Shown here piece by piece: positions 9,395 to 15,953 of a DNA stretch of 64,000 bases. How positions within the stretch are numbered: position 1 is the stretch's first letter; each line of letters starts with the position of its first letter. The stretch covers positions 1 through 64,000 of the forward strand of contig WGCU01000083.1 in the NCBI GenBank assembly GCA_015493635.1, in the 5' to 3' direction. Below the pieces are notes generated by a model. The model saw only the letters and a program-made list of their open reading frames with translations. It made no database searches and was not told where the DNA came from. The stretch comes from Spirochaetaceae bacterium. Its GTDB lineage: Bacteria; Spirochaetota; Spirochaetia; B11-G9. A program made the translations under genes and the position numbers.

Positions 9395-9477
9395 CTATAT
9401 CAACAGTTCCTGCAGAAAAGCACTGCTCGAACCTTCCGACTCTTCTGTTTCCTCATTCGGGATATCGCTTTCCGAGT
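9395..9477 (-). pseudogene. Duplicated 3' end of the winged-helix gene
   Basis: This stretch repeats the last ~26 codons of the gene at 10880-11398: positions 9405-9477 match 10890-10962 at 68 of 73 bases. Both read to the C-terminal residues SSAFLQELLI and a stop. The reading frame continues upstream, but the protein it gives (through repeat copy 2) is not gene-like. I interpret it as the tail left when a second cassette of the same kind was lost or recombined. It is not followed by its own copy of the repeat. Confidence 0.65.
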
Positions 9478-9618
9478 GTGGCTGCTGCTCCCCATACCAT
9501 AGCGTACCAGAATAACATCTGCTATCTGTTGCCCAATATCTCCTTACAGGCTTAGAGCTAATAATTCTTCCCGAGACCGATCCCTGCTTCCGCTGTACTG
9601 CCGGGAAACTTTTTCTCC

Positions 9619-9690
9619 CCGCATAAGGGGTCGAAGGGGCATCGGAGACGGACTGCCGTAGGCAGTAGGAACCCCCGCAGGGCACACCCA
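9619..9690 (-). repeat. Structured cassette repeat, copy 2 (internally deleted)
   Basis: A shortened copy lying 3' of the RhuM-Fic gene. On the minus strand it begins GGGTGTGCCCT and ends with TCGACCCCTTATGCGGGG. It keeps the apical stem (ACTGCC-tac-GGCAGT). The ~40 bases that form the AT hairpin in the other copies are missing. The bases that follow on the minus strand share a GAGAAAA...GCAGYACAGCGG tract with copy 4. Confidence 0.75.
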
Positions 9691-9719
9691 AAGCTATCTT
9701 ATTTACTGCTATGGAAGTG

Positions 9720-10712
9720 CTAATTATTTTTATTGATCAGATTCACTATTATTTTCACCATTGTGTCTTTCTCTTCTGTTTTACTTACGGCAATCATCAA
9801 CGTTAAAGCTACCAATGCACTATCAGCAATTCTTTTTTCCCCTTCTTTAGTGAATAGCAATCCGTTTTTTTCAAGGAAATAGAGAAAAACAAACGCAGCT
9901 ATCCTTTTGTTTCCATCGATAAATGAATGATTTTTTACAATCAGATATAATAGATTTGCCGCTTTTTCTTCTATACTCGGATAAAGATCTTTGCCATCAT
10001 AGGTTTGATATATTGTTGATAGTGAACTCTTAAATGAATCATCTTTCTCATGTCCGAATAACTCACTATTACCGTAACTCTTTTTTACCAGTTTAATTTG
10101 CTTTATAGTTTCTTCGTATGTTAAACGGTAAATCTCCTTTTCCGTTGTATTTTCTATTTTTAATGTTTGATAATCATATTGATCAAGTATTTCAAGTGCA
10201 TACGAATAATCTGAAATTATTCTCAACAGGCCTTTACTTTCATCGTTTGTTAACTCTTTATAATCAAGAGCATTCCCCAGTATTTTTACGGTTTTTTTTA
10301 ATTCGTTGAACTGTTCTACCTGCTTTTCTAAACTCTGTTTATTTATAGCGTAGCCTTTTAGCAAGTAATCTTTTAATAATTGGGTTGCCCAAATTCTAAA
10401 TTCAGTTCCCCGTTTTGAATTTACTCTATATCCAACAGAAATGATAGCATCAAGGTTATAGAATTTTATTTGTCTTTTTACCCTTCTATTACCTTCTTGC
10501 CGAACTACCGAGTATTTCTCGGTAGTTGAAATCTCTTCCAACTCTCCTGATTTGTATATATTTTTTAAATGCAATCCTATAGTATCACTGTCTTTTTCAA
10601 ACAACTCCGCCATTTGTTTTTGAGATAACCATACAGTTTCTTTTTCAAGTTTTACCTCTAGTAAGGTTTTACCTTCTGCTGTTTTGTATATTTTTATTTC
10701 AGATTTTTCCAT
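9720..10712 (-). CDS. RhuM-domain / Fic-Doc family protein
   Basis: A 330-residue protein joining an N-terminal RhuM-type region (residues ~1-130, with VWLSQKQMAELF and FYNLDAIISVGYRVNSKRG) to a C-terminal Fic/Doc domain. The Fic core is HSFIDGNKRIAAFVFLYF. The catalytic His is present, and Lys stands where AMPylating Fic enzymes have Gly (HxFxxGNxR), as in Doc, which phosphorylates EF-Tu rather than AMPylating a target. That transfer of function is inference. No separate antitoxin gene is adjacent, so autoinhibition or a lost partner must be assumed. It is flanked by repeat copy 3 upstream and copy 2 downstream and has no clear ribosome binding site. Confidence 0.85.
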   Translation of the reverse strand: MEKSEIKIYKTAEGKTLLEVKLEKETVWLSQKQMAELFEKDSDTIGLHLKNIYKSGELEEISTTEKYSVVRQEGNRRVKRQIKFYNLDAIISVGYRVNSKRGTEFRIWATQLLKDYLLKGYAINKQSLEKQVEQFNELKKTVKILGNALDYKELTNDESKGLLRIISDYSYALEILDQYDYQTLKIENTTEKEIYRLTYEETIKQIKLVKKSYGNSELFGHEKDDSFKSSLSTIYQTYDGKDLYPSIEEKAANLLYLIVKNHSFIDGNKRIAAFVFLYFLEKNGLLFTKEGEKRIADSALVALTLMIAVSKTEEKDTMVKIIVNLINKNN

Positions 10713-10749
10713 TTACTAAAAACCAACTCATTTGTTTTGAAAATTATCC

Positions 10750-10860
10750 CCGCGTGAGGGATCGAAAGGGCGCCGGAGACGGTCTTGCCGCAGGCAGACG
10801 GAGCCCCCGCAGAACCCGACATGACCGCGAAATTACTATTTAGGGGGCAGGGCACGCCCA
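10750..10860 (-). repeat. Structured cassette repeat, copy 3
   Basis: A full-length copy located 19 nt beyond the stop of the winged-helix gene. On the minus strand it runs from GGGCGTGCCCTGCCCCC through the AT hairpin (AAATAGTAATTT) to the apical region GTCTGCC-tgc-GGCA(A)GAC and ends GATCCCTCACGCGG. It shares almost all of its AT-hairpin half with copy 1 and its apical half with copy 4, so it links the two versions. Confidence 0.85.
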
Positions 10861-10879
10861 AATCTTGATCTTAAAACCA

Positions 10880-11398
10880 CTATATCAAAAGTTCCTGCAG
10901 AAAAGCACTGCTCGGACCTTCCGACTCTTCTGTTCCCTCATCCGGGATATAGCTTTCGGAGTAAAGCACAAATATGTTACCCGGCGGGTTGTCTTCTTTT
11001 ACAAAAGGCAGCCCATGTCTCCGGCAGGCATACTCAACGATAAAGTCCAGGTCGCTTATTCCCTTTAAAAGCAGACCATCGTATCCTTTTTCTTTAACAC
11101 TTTCCACCAGCTCTTCTATGGCTTCCTTGTAGTAGACAACGTTCTTTATGGTCCGCTTGAAGTACCGGTAGCTTTTCCGGGTCATGGTCTCTATACCTGA
11201 CGGGGTAACTATGTAGTGTATATTCCGGTTGTTTACCCTTTTTATAGTCAATAGTCCCTTTACGGCAAGCCTTTTAAGGATGGTATTGGTCATCCCCAGG
11301 GAGAGTCCTGCAATCCTTGCAAGGTCCCGCTGGCTTACATTATGAGGATTTGAGTGTATGTGTGTTAATATGGTTATCTCTTTTTCAGATGAGTTCAT
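10880..11398 (-). CDS. Winged-helix (MarR-like) DNA-binding protein
   Basis: A 172-residue protein. Residues ~1-65 form a winged helix-turn-helix: NVSQRDLARIAGLSLGMTNT is the recognition region and LAVKGLLTIKRVNNRN the wing. The rest has no domain I recognise; it contains YDGLLLKGISDLDFIVEYAC, a segment that resembles a sensing or nucleotide-binding fold. Its start codon overlaps the stop of the AbiEii-like gene (ATGA), so it is translated with it and probably acts as the regulator or antitoxin of that group, by analogy with AbiEi. The last ~26 codons are duplicated at 9395-9477. Confidence 0.75.
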   Translation of the reverse strand: MNSSEKEITILTHIHSNPHNVSQRDLARIAGLSLGMTNTILKRLAVKGLLTIKRVNNRNIHYIVTPSGIETMTRKSYRYFKRTIKNVVYYKEAIEELVESVKEKGYDGLLLKGISDLDFIVEYACRRHGLPFVKEDNPPGNIFVLYSESYIPDEGTEESEGPSSAFLQELLI

Positions 11399-11739
11399 TT
11401 ATCTTCTTTTACAACGACACTTTTATACCGTTCTGATATGTCATTTACAAAATCAAGCGGCAGCAAACCATCTACTTTAAGACGGACAAACTGTTTCGTT
11501 TCTACTTCTACTTCCAGTAAAAAAGATTCTTTCAGAGCTTTTTTAATGTTTTTAACCGCAAAACTGTACCGCGGAGAGTTTTGAGCAAAGAAATCCAGAT
11601 CATCTGAGTACCGCTTTTCGTGATAAAACCGGTTCAAGCAGGTACCGCCTGTCAGATAGAACTCATTTTCAACAGAGAAAACAATGTCCATCACCCGGTC
11701 CTGCAGTTTGTATATTTCGGTATAATTTATATCTGCCAT
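11395..11739 (-). CDS. AbiEii-type nucleotidyltransferase, short form
   Basis: The N-terminal part of the AbiEii nucleotidyltransferase family (type IV toxin). The signature is plain: FYLTGGTCLNRFYHEKRYSD followed by DLDFF, equivalent to the GGT...LxR...SxDLDFF of the family. Full-length relatives are commonly about twice this size (roughly 200-300 residues); this one stops at residue 114 after ISERYKSVVVKEDK. The stop overlaps the next start as ATGA, so the truncation is tidy and the pair is coupled. It may be a cut-down, still regulated form or the result of a cassette deletion. It overlaps the preceding gene by 13 nt. Confidence 0.75.
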   Translation of the reverse strand: MADINYTEIYKLQDRVMDIVFSVENEFYLTGGTCLNRFYHEKRYSDDLDFFAQNSPRYSFAVKNIKKALKESFLLEVEVETKQFVRLKVDGLLPLDFVNDISERYKSVVVKEDK

Positions 11740-12044
11740 TTTAACTCATCTATTAGCAGCGGTTTATCGAAGAAAAAGACCTGAGCTATATTCTTTCTTC
11801 TAAAAAGGTAATCGTGGTTAAACTGTCCTGTTTTATAGTTTTCCAGCATCGTTTTCAGGGTATTTTTATCAAACAGCTGCAGATCCAACAGGAGTTTAGT
11901 ACTGTTTGCAAGAATCTTTTCAAAAAGGAATGTCCTGGAGCGGTGGTCCGAACCGGACAGAATGTTCCTGATATCTTCCGGGGAAATATTCAAATCCCAG
12001 AAGCATTCCTTGATTATTCTGTTAAAATCTGTCTCTTTTTTCAT
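11727..12044 (-). CDS. Small protein preceding AbiEii, DUF6922-like
   Basis: A 105-residue protein with KECFWDLNISPEDI near the N-terminus and a helical segment SRTFLFEKILANSTKLLLDL, followed by FDKNTLKTMLENY. This pattern (short 'FWD' start, helix, 'L..W/..Y' end) resembles small DUF6922-type proteins often encoded just before AbiEii-type nucleotidyltransferases. It overlaps the AbiEii gene by 13 nt and is the first gene of this three-gene group. Whether it serves as antitoxin or adaptor is not known. Confidence 0.6.
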   Translation of the reverse strand: MKKETDFNRIIKECFWDLNISPEDIRNILSGSDHRSRTFLFEKILANSTKLLLDLQLFDKNTLKTMLENYKTGQFNHDYLFRRKNIAQVFFFDKPLLIDELKWQI

Positions 12045-12276
12045 TTTTTTACGTCTATGGATACACCTCTGCCATTCCGCTTATCGGTAATTTTAGCGGA
12101 AACACGGTAAGGCTGTTCTTCTGCCGGCTGTGAGCATTGCCGCCGAAACAGGCTTATATTCACAAATTGCCACAGAATATGGAAAACAATGTTCAATTCC
12201 CGAACAATGTATCACGGCACTTAGAGTTTTTCAAGGATGAAATGGGGGTTTTGGAAAATTTATATTCTGCAGTTGG
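12045..12276. other. Intergenic stretch without a recognisable gene
   Basis: Between the three-gene AbiEii group and the RelE remnant. Short open stretches exist on the plus strand (for example ending FFKDEMGVLENLYSAVG before a TAA near 12280), but none has a start with a ribosome binding site or a family I recognise. It reads as decayed cassette sequence. Confidence 0.4.
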
Positions 12277-12490
12277 TTAAACTGATTTTTGATCAAGCCT
12301 CTTACCAATAATTCTATATATTTCTTCTTTATTTCGTTTTCCAATCCCCCAGATTTCAATAATTTCAATTTCTGATGGAGTAAGTAAACGGTAAGCAATT
12401 CTATAACTTTTTTTTTGCTACATAGATTTTAAAGAATCCAGTTAAATCGATATTGAAATTATTCTCAAACGAGTGAGTGGAGCGGGACAA
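12277..12490 (-). pseudogene. RelE/ParE-type toxin, frameshifted and truncated
   Basis: The C-terminal two thirds of a RelE-family toxin on the minus strand. Upstream of the break it reads FENNFNIDLTGFFKIYVAKK. After it, the family sequence continues as YRIAYRLLTPSEIEIIEIW and GIGKRNKEEIYRIIGKRL to a TAA at 12279-12277. The two halves join in frame if one A is removed from a run of nine A (plus-strand T9 at about 12408-12416), so the break is a homopolymer slip. The N-terminus is absent, replaced by unrelated sequence. It cannot make an intact toxin unless slippage restores the frame, and even then the start is lost. Confidence 0.75.
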
Positions 12491-12600
12491 CTTGTTGGTC
12501 CCGTTTCTTCCAGAGACAATCCGGTTATTTCCGCTATATCTTCTTCAGAAAAACCCTTTTGCTTCATCCAGATTTTCCTCATCTTTCTGTTTCTCAAGAT
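12491..12600 (-). pseudogene. Short remnant fused upstream of the RelE fragment
   Basis: A minus-strand stretch reading MRKIWMKQKGFSEEDIAEIT then GLSLEE. The 'xxIAEITGLSxEE' pattern is common at the C-terminal end of Rpn/PD-(D/E)XK nuclease-like proteins and also in helix-turn-helix antitoxins. It is too short to decide and runs straight into the RelE fragment, so it marks an old recombination joint. Confidence 0.35.
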
Positions 12601-12679
12601 AGATTATTGAAACTATACTCACCTTTAAGGTCTAAAACAAACTTTTGAAGCCGCTGTGCTGCTGAGGAGTCTTTTCTCT

Positions 12680-12790
12680 CCGCGTGAGGGATCGGAGGGG
12701 CGCCGGAGGCGGTCTGCCGCAGGCAGACGGAACCCCCCGCAGAGCCCAACCTTCTCACTAAATTACTATTTTGTGGGAAGGGCACGCCCA
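12680..12790 (-). repeat. Structured cassette repeat, copy 4
   Basis: A full-length copy 11 nt beyond the stop of the HEPN fragment. On the minus strand it starts TGGGCGTGCCCTTCCC and ends CGATCCCTCACGCGG. In its AT hairpin the lower stem is CCTTC paired with GAAGG, whereas copies 1 and 3 carry different bases there; most changes keep pairing. The apical hairpin GTCTGCC-tgc-GGCAGAC is perfect. Confidence 0.85.
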
Positions 12791-12801
12791 TATCTGTCAA
12801 T

Positions 12802-13005
12802 CTATATAATAATCGACACCCCGCATTCTCTGCAGAATTCTGTTAGGGTTTTATATTCGTTTTCAGCTATTGCTCTTAAAATTTCAATATCTAGCTCCTG
12901 ATATTCATGGACCTGTTCAACTTTTATTTTTTCATGGTAGTTTTCCAATTCTTCCCAACTGACATGTAATAGTTCATACGCCAAACTATAATCATCTGAT
13001 TTCAT
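12802..13005 (-). CDS. HEPN C-terminal fragment (hepT-like)
   Basis: A 67-residue frame whose second half, VHEYQELDIEILRAIAENEY and FCRECGVSIII, lines up with the end of the hepT at 8591-9010 (IREYQELELPVLKAVAIKEY, FCSEFGVSISV). Here the His of the HEPN motif is kept but the Arg five residues before it is Lys. The first ~28 residues are unrelated to the N-terminus of HepT, so this is a truncated or chimeric gene, and no nucleotidyltransferase gene precedes it. It is followed by repeat copy 4, and a perfect palindrome lies just upstream of its start. Whether it makes a stable protein is uncertain. Confidence 0.55.
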   Translation of the reverse strand: MKSDDYSLAYELLHVSWEELENYHEKIKVEQVHEYQELDIEILRAIAENEYKTLTEFCRECGVSIII

Positions 13006-13012
13006 AATAACT

Positions 13013-13028
13013 AGTGATTACAATCACT
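13013..13028. promoter_or_regulatory. Perfect 16-bp palindrome, candidate operator
   Basis: AGTGATT-AC-AATCACT, seven-base arms with a two-base centre, lies 8 bases upstream of the start codon of the HEPN fragment. A TATACT hexamer (minus strand, 13037-13032) lies just before it, so a bound protein would block early transcription. The opposite side faces the wzz promoter. Repressor identity is unknown. Confidence 0.5.
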
Positions 13029-13099
13029 TAAAGTATAGTAACAACAAATTAATTCGGCTACCCACCTGCTCCTTTTAGGACCTTAATCCGAAAGACATC

Positions 13100-13129
13100 T
13101 TTACACCGCTCCTGATTATAATCTATAAT
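13100..13129 (+). promoter_or_regulatory. Candidate sigma-70 promoter for wzz
   Basis: TTTACA (13100-13105), an 18-base spacer, and TATAAT (13124-13129). The predicted transcription start falls at about 13136-13137, which is the ATG of wzz, so the mRNA would have almost no leader. There is no ribosome binding site before either candidate ATG (13128 or 13137), which fits a leaderless message. Confidence 0.5.
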
Positions 13130-13136
13130 GCGTTCT

Positions 13137-14354
13137 ATGAATACACAGAATCAGATTCCGAGAGGAGAGGACGAGATCTCCATTATAGATCTACTTGCAG
13201 TCCTCCTTAAACATAAAAAGTTTATTATTATAACAACCATCCTCAGTTTTCTTGGCGTCCTCGGATTCTCCAGAGGTTCACTCCTTATGCCTAACGAAAG
13301 GAGCTACTACCCCAACTACTTTATTCCGAAGGCAATAGTAAAGATAAATTCCAATTCCGGCGGAGTTGATCTCGGCTCTGAAGCAGGAGGGCTTACCGCT
13401 CTTCTCGGAATGTCGGTTAAATCGGGAACAACCGTATTCGGAACGGCCAAAAAATACGTAGATTCCGATTCTTTTGTAGATAAAGTTATAGATAAACTCA
13501 ACTTGATAGAAGCGTATGGACTGACAGATTCAGGAAAACCGTCGCTCGGCGCCCGAGCAATATTCAAAGAAAATCTATCTTTAAGTGAAGATAGGAATTC
13601 CGGTACCATGGAGATTGGTTACAAGAGTATTAATGGAAAACTGGCGGCTGACATTGTTAATACGGTGGTTACCCTCTTGGATAACACGTTTAAGGAGATG
13701 AGTACCGATGAAAATGTTATTCAGAAAAAGCTCCTGGGAAAAGAGCTTGCGTCCACGGAAGTCAAGATAAACGATCTCGAGAACAAGCTGAAGGTTTTTA
13801 ATGAGAAATACGGTATTTATGATATTGAATCCTACGCGAAGGAGAAGGCATCCGCCCTTGGTTCGCTGCGCTCTCAGTACCTTAAAAAGGTCATGGAGAT
13901 TGAATCCTACAAGGCCTATTCCAGTATCGAGGATCCGGGATTAAGAAAACTGAAAATAGAGCGGGATAGTTTAAAGGCAAATATCGAGAAGCTTGAAAAG
14001 GGATACACCGTAGGAGGTATTATTGTTCCTTCGGAAAAAGAACTCCCGGAGCTTGTATCAAACTACAAAAAGATCTCTCTGGAGTATGAGCTTCAGGGAA
14101 AACTCTACGAATCCTTAGCCCAGCAGTACGAACTTGTAAAGCTCAAGACAAACAGCATTCCCCCGAAATTCATTGTTTACGAAAAAGCTACTCCCCCTCC
14201 GGTGAAGTCCGGTCCCAACAGACGCAAACTGATTAAAATTGTTACCATGGCCGTATTTTTCTTAAGTATTTTCGGAGCTTTTATTTTAGAGTTTATCGGA
14301 AAGATAAAACAGGACCCTGTTGAAATGGCCAAGCTTAAAGGACTGAAGAAATGA
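13137..14354 (+). CDS. wzz: Wzz/GumC-type polysaccharide chain-length regulator
   Basis: An inner-membrane polysaccharide co-polymerase that sets glycan chain length and contacts the outer-membrane exporter. It has an N-terminal membrane segment (FIIITTILSFLGVLGF), a long periplasmic coiled-coil region, the proline-rich stretch YEKATPPPVKSGPNRRK and a second membrane segment (MAVFFLSIFGAFILEFIG) near the C-terminus. There is no cytoplasmic tyrosine-kinase domain. I choose the ATG at 13137 because the other one (13128) overlaps the -10 box. It overlaps wza by four bases (ATGA). The strand and base composition differ from the wecB operon across the island. Confidence 0.85.
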   Translation: MNTQNQIPRGEDEISIIDLLAVLLKHKKFIIITTILSFLGVLGFSRGSLLMPNERSYYPNYFIPKAIVKINSNSGGVDLGSEAGGLTALLGMSVKSGTTVFGTAKKYVDSDSFVDKVIDKLNLIEAYGLTDSGKPSLGARAIFKENLSLSEDRNSGTMEIGYKSINGKLAADIVNTVVTLLDNTFKEMSTDENVIQKKLLGKELASTEVKINDLENKLKVFNEKYGIYDIESYAKEKASALGSLRSQYLKKVMEIESYKAYSSIEDPGLRKLKIERDSLKANIEKLEKGYTVGGIIVPSEKELPELVSNYKKISLEYELQGKLYESLAQQYELVKLKTNSIPPKFIVYEKATPPPVKSGPNRRKLIKIVTMAVFFLSIFGAFILEFIGKIKQDPVEMAKLKGLKK

Positions 14355-15853
14355 AAAAATACTTCCTCGTTTTCCTTATTTTTATCTTTGCCGGCTTCTC
14401 TGTATTCTCCGCGGACATGATTTCCGAAATCAAAACGTTACGAGGCTCTTCAACCGCTGCCCTGAAGGCGGTAAAACTTGATATACCGAATAAAACAGCC
14501 TTTGTCATGCTCCATCCCGGATATCCGGTAACACCGGGTGACACGTACCAGGTAAGCTATCTGTACAATCTCAAGCAGACGAGTCTTCCCTTCTTTATCG
14601 AAAGTGACGGAAGCACTGATCTTTCCTTTTTCGGCACCATTCAGACAAAGGGACTGACCTTCGGAGAGCTCAAGGTAAAGGTGGAAAACATTGTCCTTAA
14701 AGCGTATCCAAACTCCCTTCCGCGGTTAATTATTAAATCAACAGGGGCCTTCCCTGTTTTGATAAAGGGTGAAGTCAGCAGACCCGGTTTCGCCCAGGGA
14801 TGGGGATTTTCCCGTCTTTCCGATCTTATTGCTGACAGGCTTACAAAATATTCTTCCCTCCGGAATGTTGAGATTATACATGAAAACGGCAGTTCGCAGG
14901 CTTATGATCTTTTCCACGCGGCCCTGACGAGCGATCTGACAAAAAATCCGGTTGTGCGCCCCGGAGACACGATTGTTATTCACCCCTACGACAGAGAGGT
15001 ATACGTACAGGGGGAAGTTCGCAGACCTGGCGCGTTCCAGCTTCTGAAGGGGGAGACCCTGTCCGATCTTGTACATCTGTACTGTGACGGATTTACCAAG
15101 CTTGCCGACACGGAAAAACTCCATGTTATACGGCTTAATACTGTACAGGGAGGAACGGACACGCTCTACCTTTCGGGAAAACAGGACAGTCTTTCCTCTT
15201 TTATCCCCAAAGACATGGATCTGGTTGTCGTTCCCTCAAAGATAAGCAATCTTCCGGTTGTTTTTTTCGAAGGGGCTCTTGGTATGAAGGTCGGAACAAC
15301 ATCACCGGTATCTGCCCGGATTCCCTGGCCCATTACAAAGAATCAGCGTATTTCAACGGCCCTTGCGGGGCTGCCGAAGGGAACGATAACGCCTGTCAGT
15401 GATCTGGCACGCGCTTTTATTATCCGTAAAAATACAGACGAGTTTATTCCGGTAAACCTTAAAAAAATTGTGTACGAACATAACTACAGTGATGACCCCT
15501 CTCTTCAGGCGGGGGACCGGATTGTTATCCCCTTAAAGCTTTTTTCCGTCTATGTGGGAGGGGCCGTTTCAAGTCCCGGCGCCATGCCCTACGTTGCAGG
15601 GAAGACGTATCTTGAGTACGTTATGATGGCCGGGGGGTTCAACACCGAAGAGCATGTGGGAGACACGGTATATATTGTAGACCGGGACGGTCACCGGTAC
15701 GGCAAGGACCGTATTATTCAGCCGGAAGACAGAATATTTGCCCCGAAGAACTCCCCCATCTATATCTTTAATAATACAATCGGGCCCATTGTTACGACTA
15801 CAGCGGCGGTTATAAGCCTGACCCTTACCATTAAAGGGCTCTTTAGCAAGTAA
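14351..15853 (+). CDS. wza: Wza-like polysaccharide export protein with SLBB domains
   Basis: A periplasmic/outer-membrane export channel protein. It has an N-terminal signal peptide (MKKYFLVFLIFIFAGFSVFS, then ADM), a polysaccharide export domain at residues ~55-140 (VTPGDTYQVSYLYN; FFGTIQTKGLTFGELKVKVE), and several SLBB units, recognisable from VLIKGEVSRPGFAQG, VYVQGEVRRPGAFQLL and VYVGGAVSSPGAMPYV. A C-terminal hydrophobic segment (IVTTTAAVISLTLTIKG) could be the outer-membrane helix, as in E. coli Wza. No lipobox Cys is present, so anchoring would differ from E. coli Wza. It is coupled to wzz. Confidence 0.88.
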   Translation: MKKYFLVFLIFIFAGFSVFSADMISEIKTLRGSSTAALKAVKLDIPNKTAFVMLHPGYPVTPGDTYQVSYLYNLKQTSLPFFIESDGSTDLSFFGTIQTKGLTFGELKVKVENIVLKAYPNSLPRLIIKSTGAFPVLIKGEVSRPGFAQGWGFSRLSDLIADRLTKYSSLRNVEIIHENGSSQAYDLFHAALTSDLTKNPVVRPGDTIVIHPYDREVYVQGEVRRPGAFQLLKGETLSDLVHLYCDGFTKLADTEKLHVIRLNTVQGGTDTLYLSGKQDSLSSFIPKDMDLVVVPSKISNLPVVFFEGALGMKVGTTSPVSARIPWPITKNQRISTALAGLPKGTITPVSDLARAFIIRKNTDEFIPVNLKKIVYEHNYSDDPSLQAGDRIVIPLKLFSVYVGGAVSSPGAMPYVAGKTYLEYVMMAGGFNTEEHVGDTVYIVDRDGHRYGKDRIIQPEDRIFAPKNSPIYIFNNTIGPIVTTTAAVISLTLTIKGLFSK

Positions 15854-15875
15854 AGGGGTCAAGTAACGGCTTTTG

Positions 15876-15904
15876 TTGACAGAAAATGATGGAAATCCTA
15901 TACT
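15876..15904 (+). promoter_or_regulatory. Sigma-70 promoter for the wecA-like gene
   Basis: TTGACA (15876-15881), 17-base spacer, TATACT (15899-15904). The predicted start is near 15911, about 40 bases before the ATG at 15954. It allows wecA to be expressed independently of wzz-wza. Confidence 0.75.
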
Positions 15905-15953
15905 GTCCGGGATATAATTATTACGAAAAAGATTACGTTCTACAGAGAGATAT

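Noticed and set aside
9395-9691. Open frame of 98 codons on the minus strand crossing repeat copy 2
   Set aside because: Its first half is a translation of the repeat, and the frame at 12594-12800 starts in the same way (MGVP...GGS.CLRQ) only because it crosses copy 4. Only the last ~26 codons, a duplicate of a real gene end, are kept as a fragment.
8475-12790. Calling the repeats integron attC sites outright
   Set aside because: The GTTRRRY/RYYYAAC core pair is not conserved between copies and no integrase gene is in the window. Kept as a hypothesis only.
12594-12800. Open frame of 68 codons over repeat copy 4
   Set aside because: It is the repeat read as protein, without start signal, and it runs into unrelated sequence.
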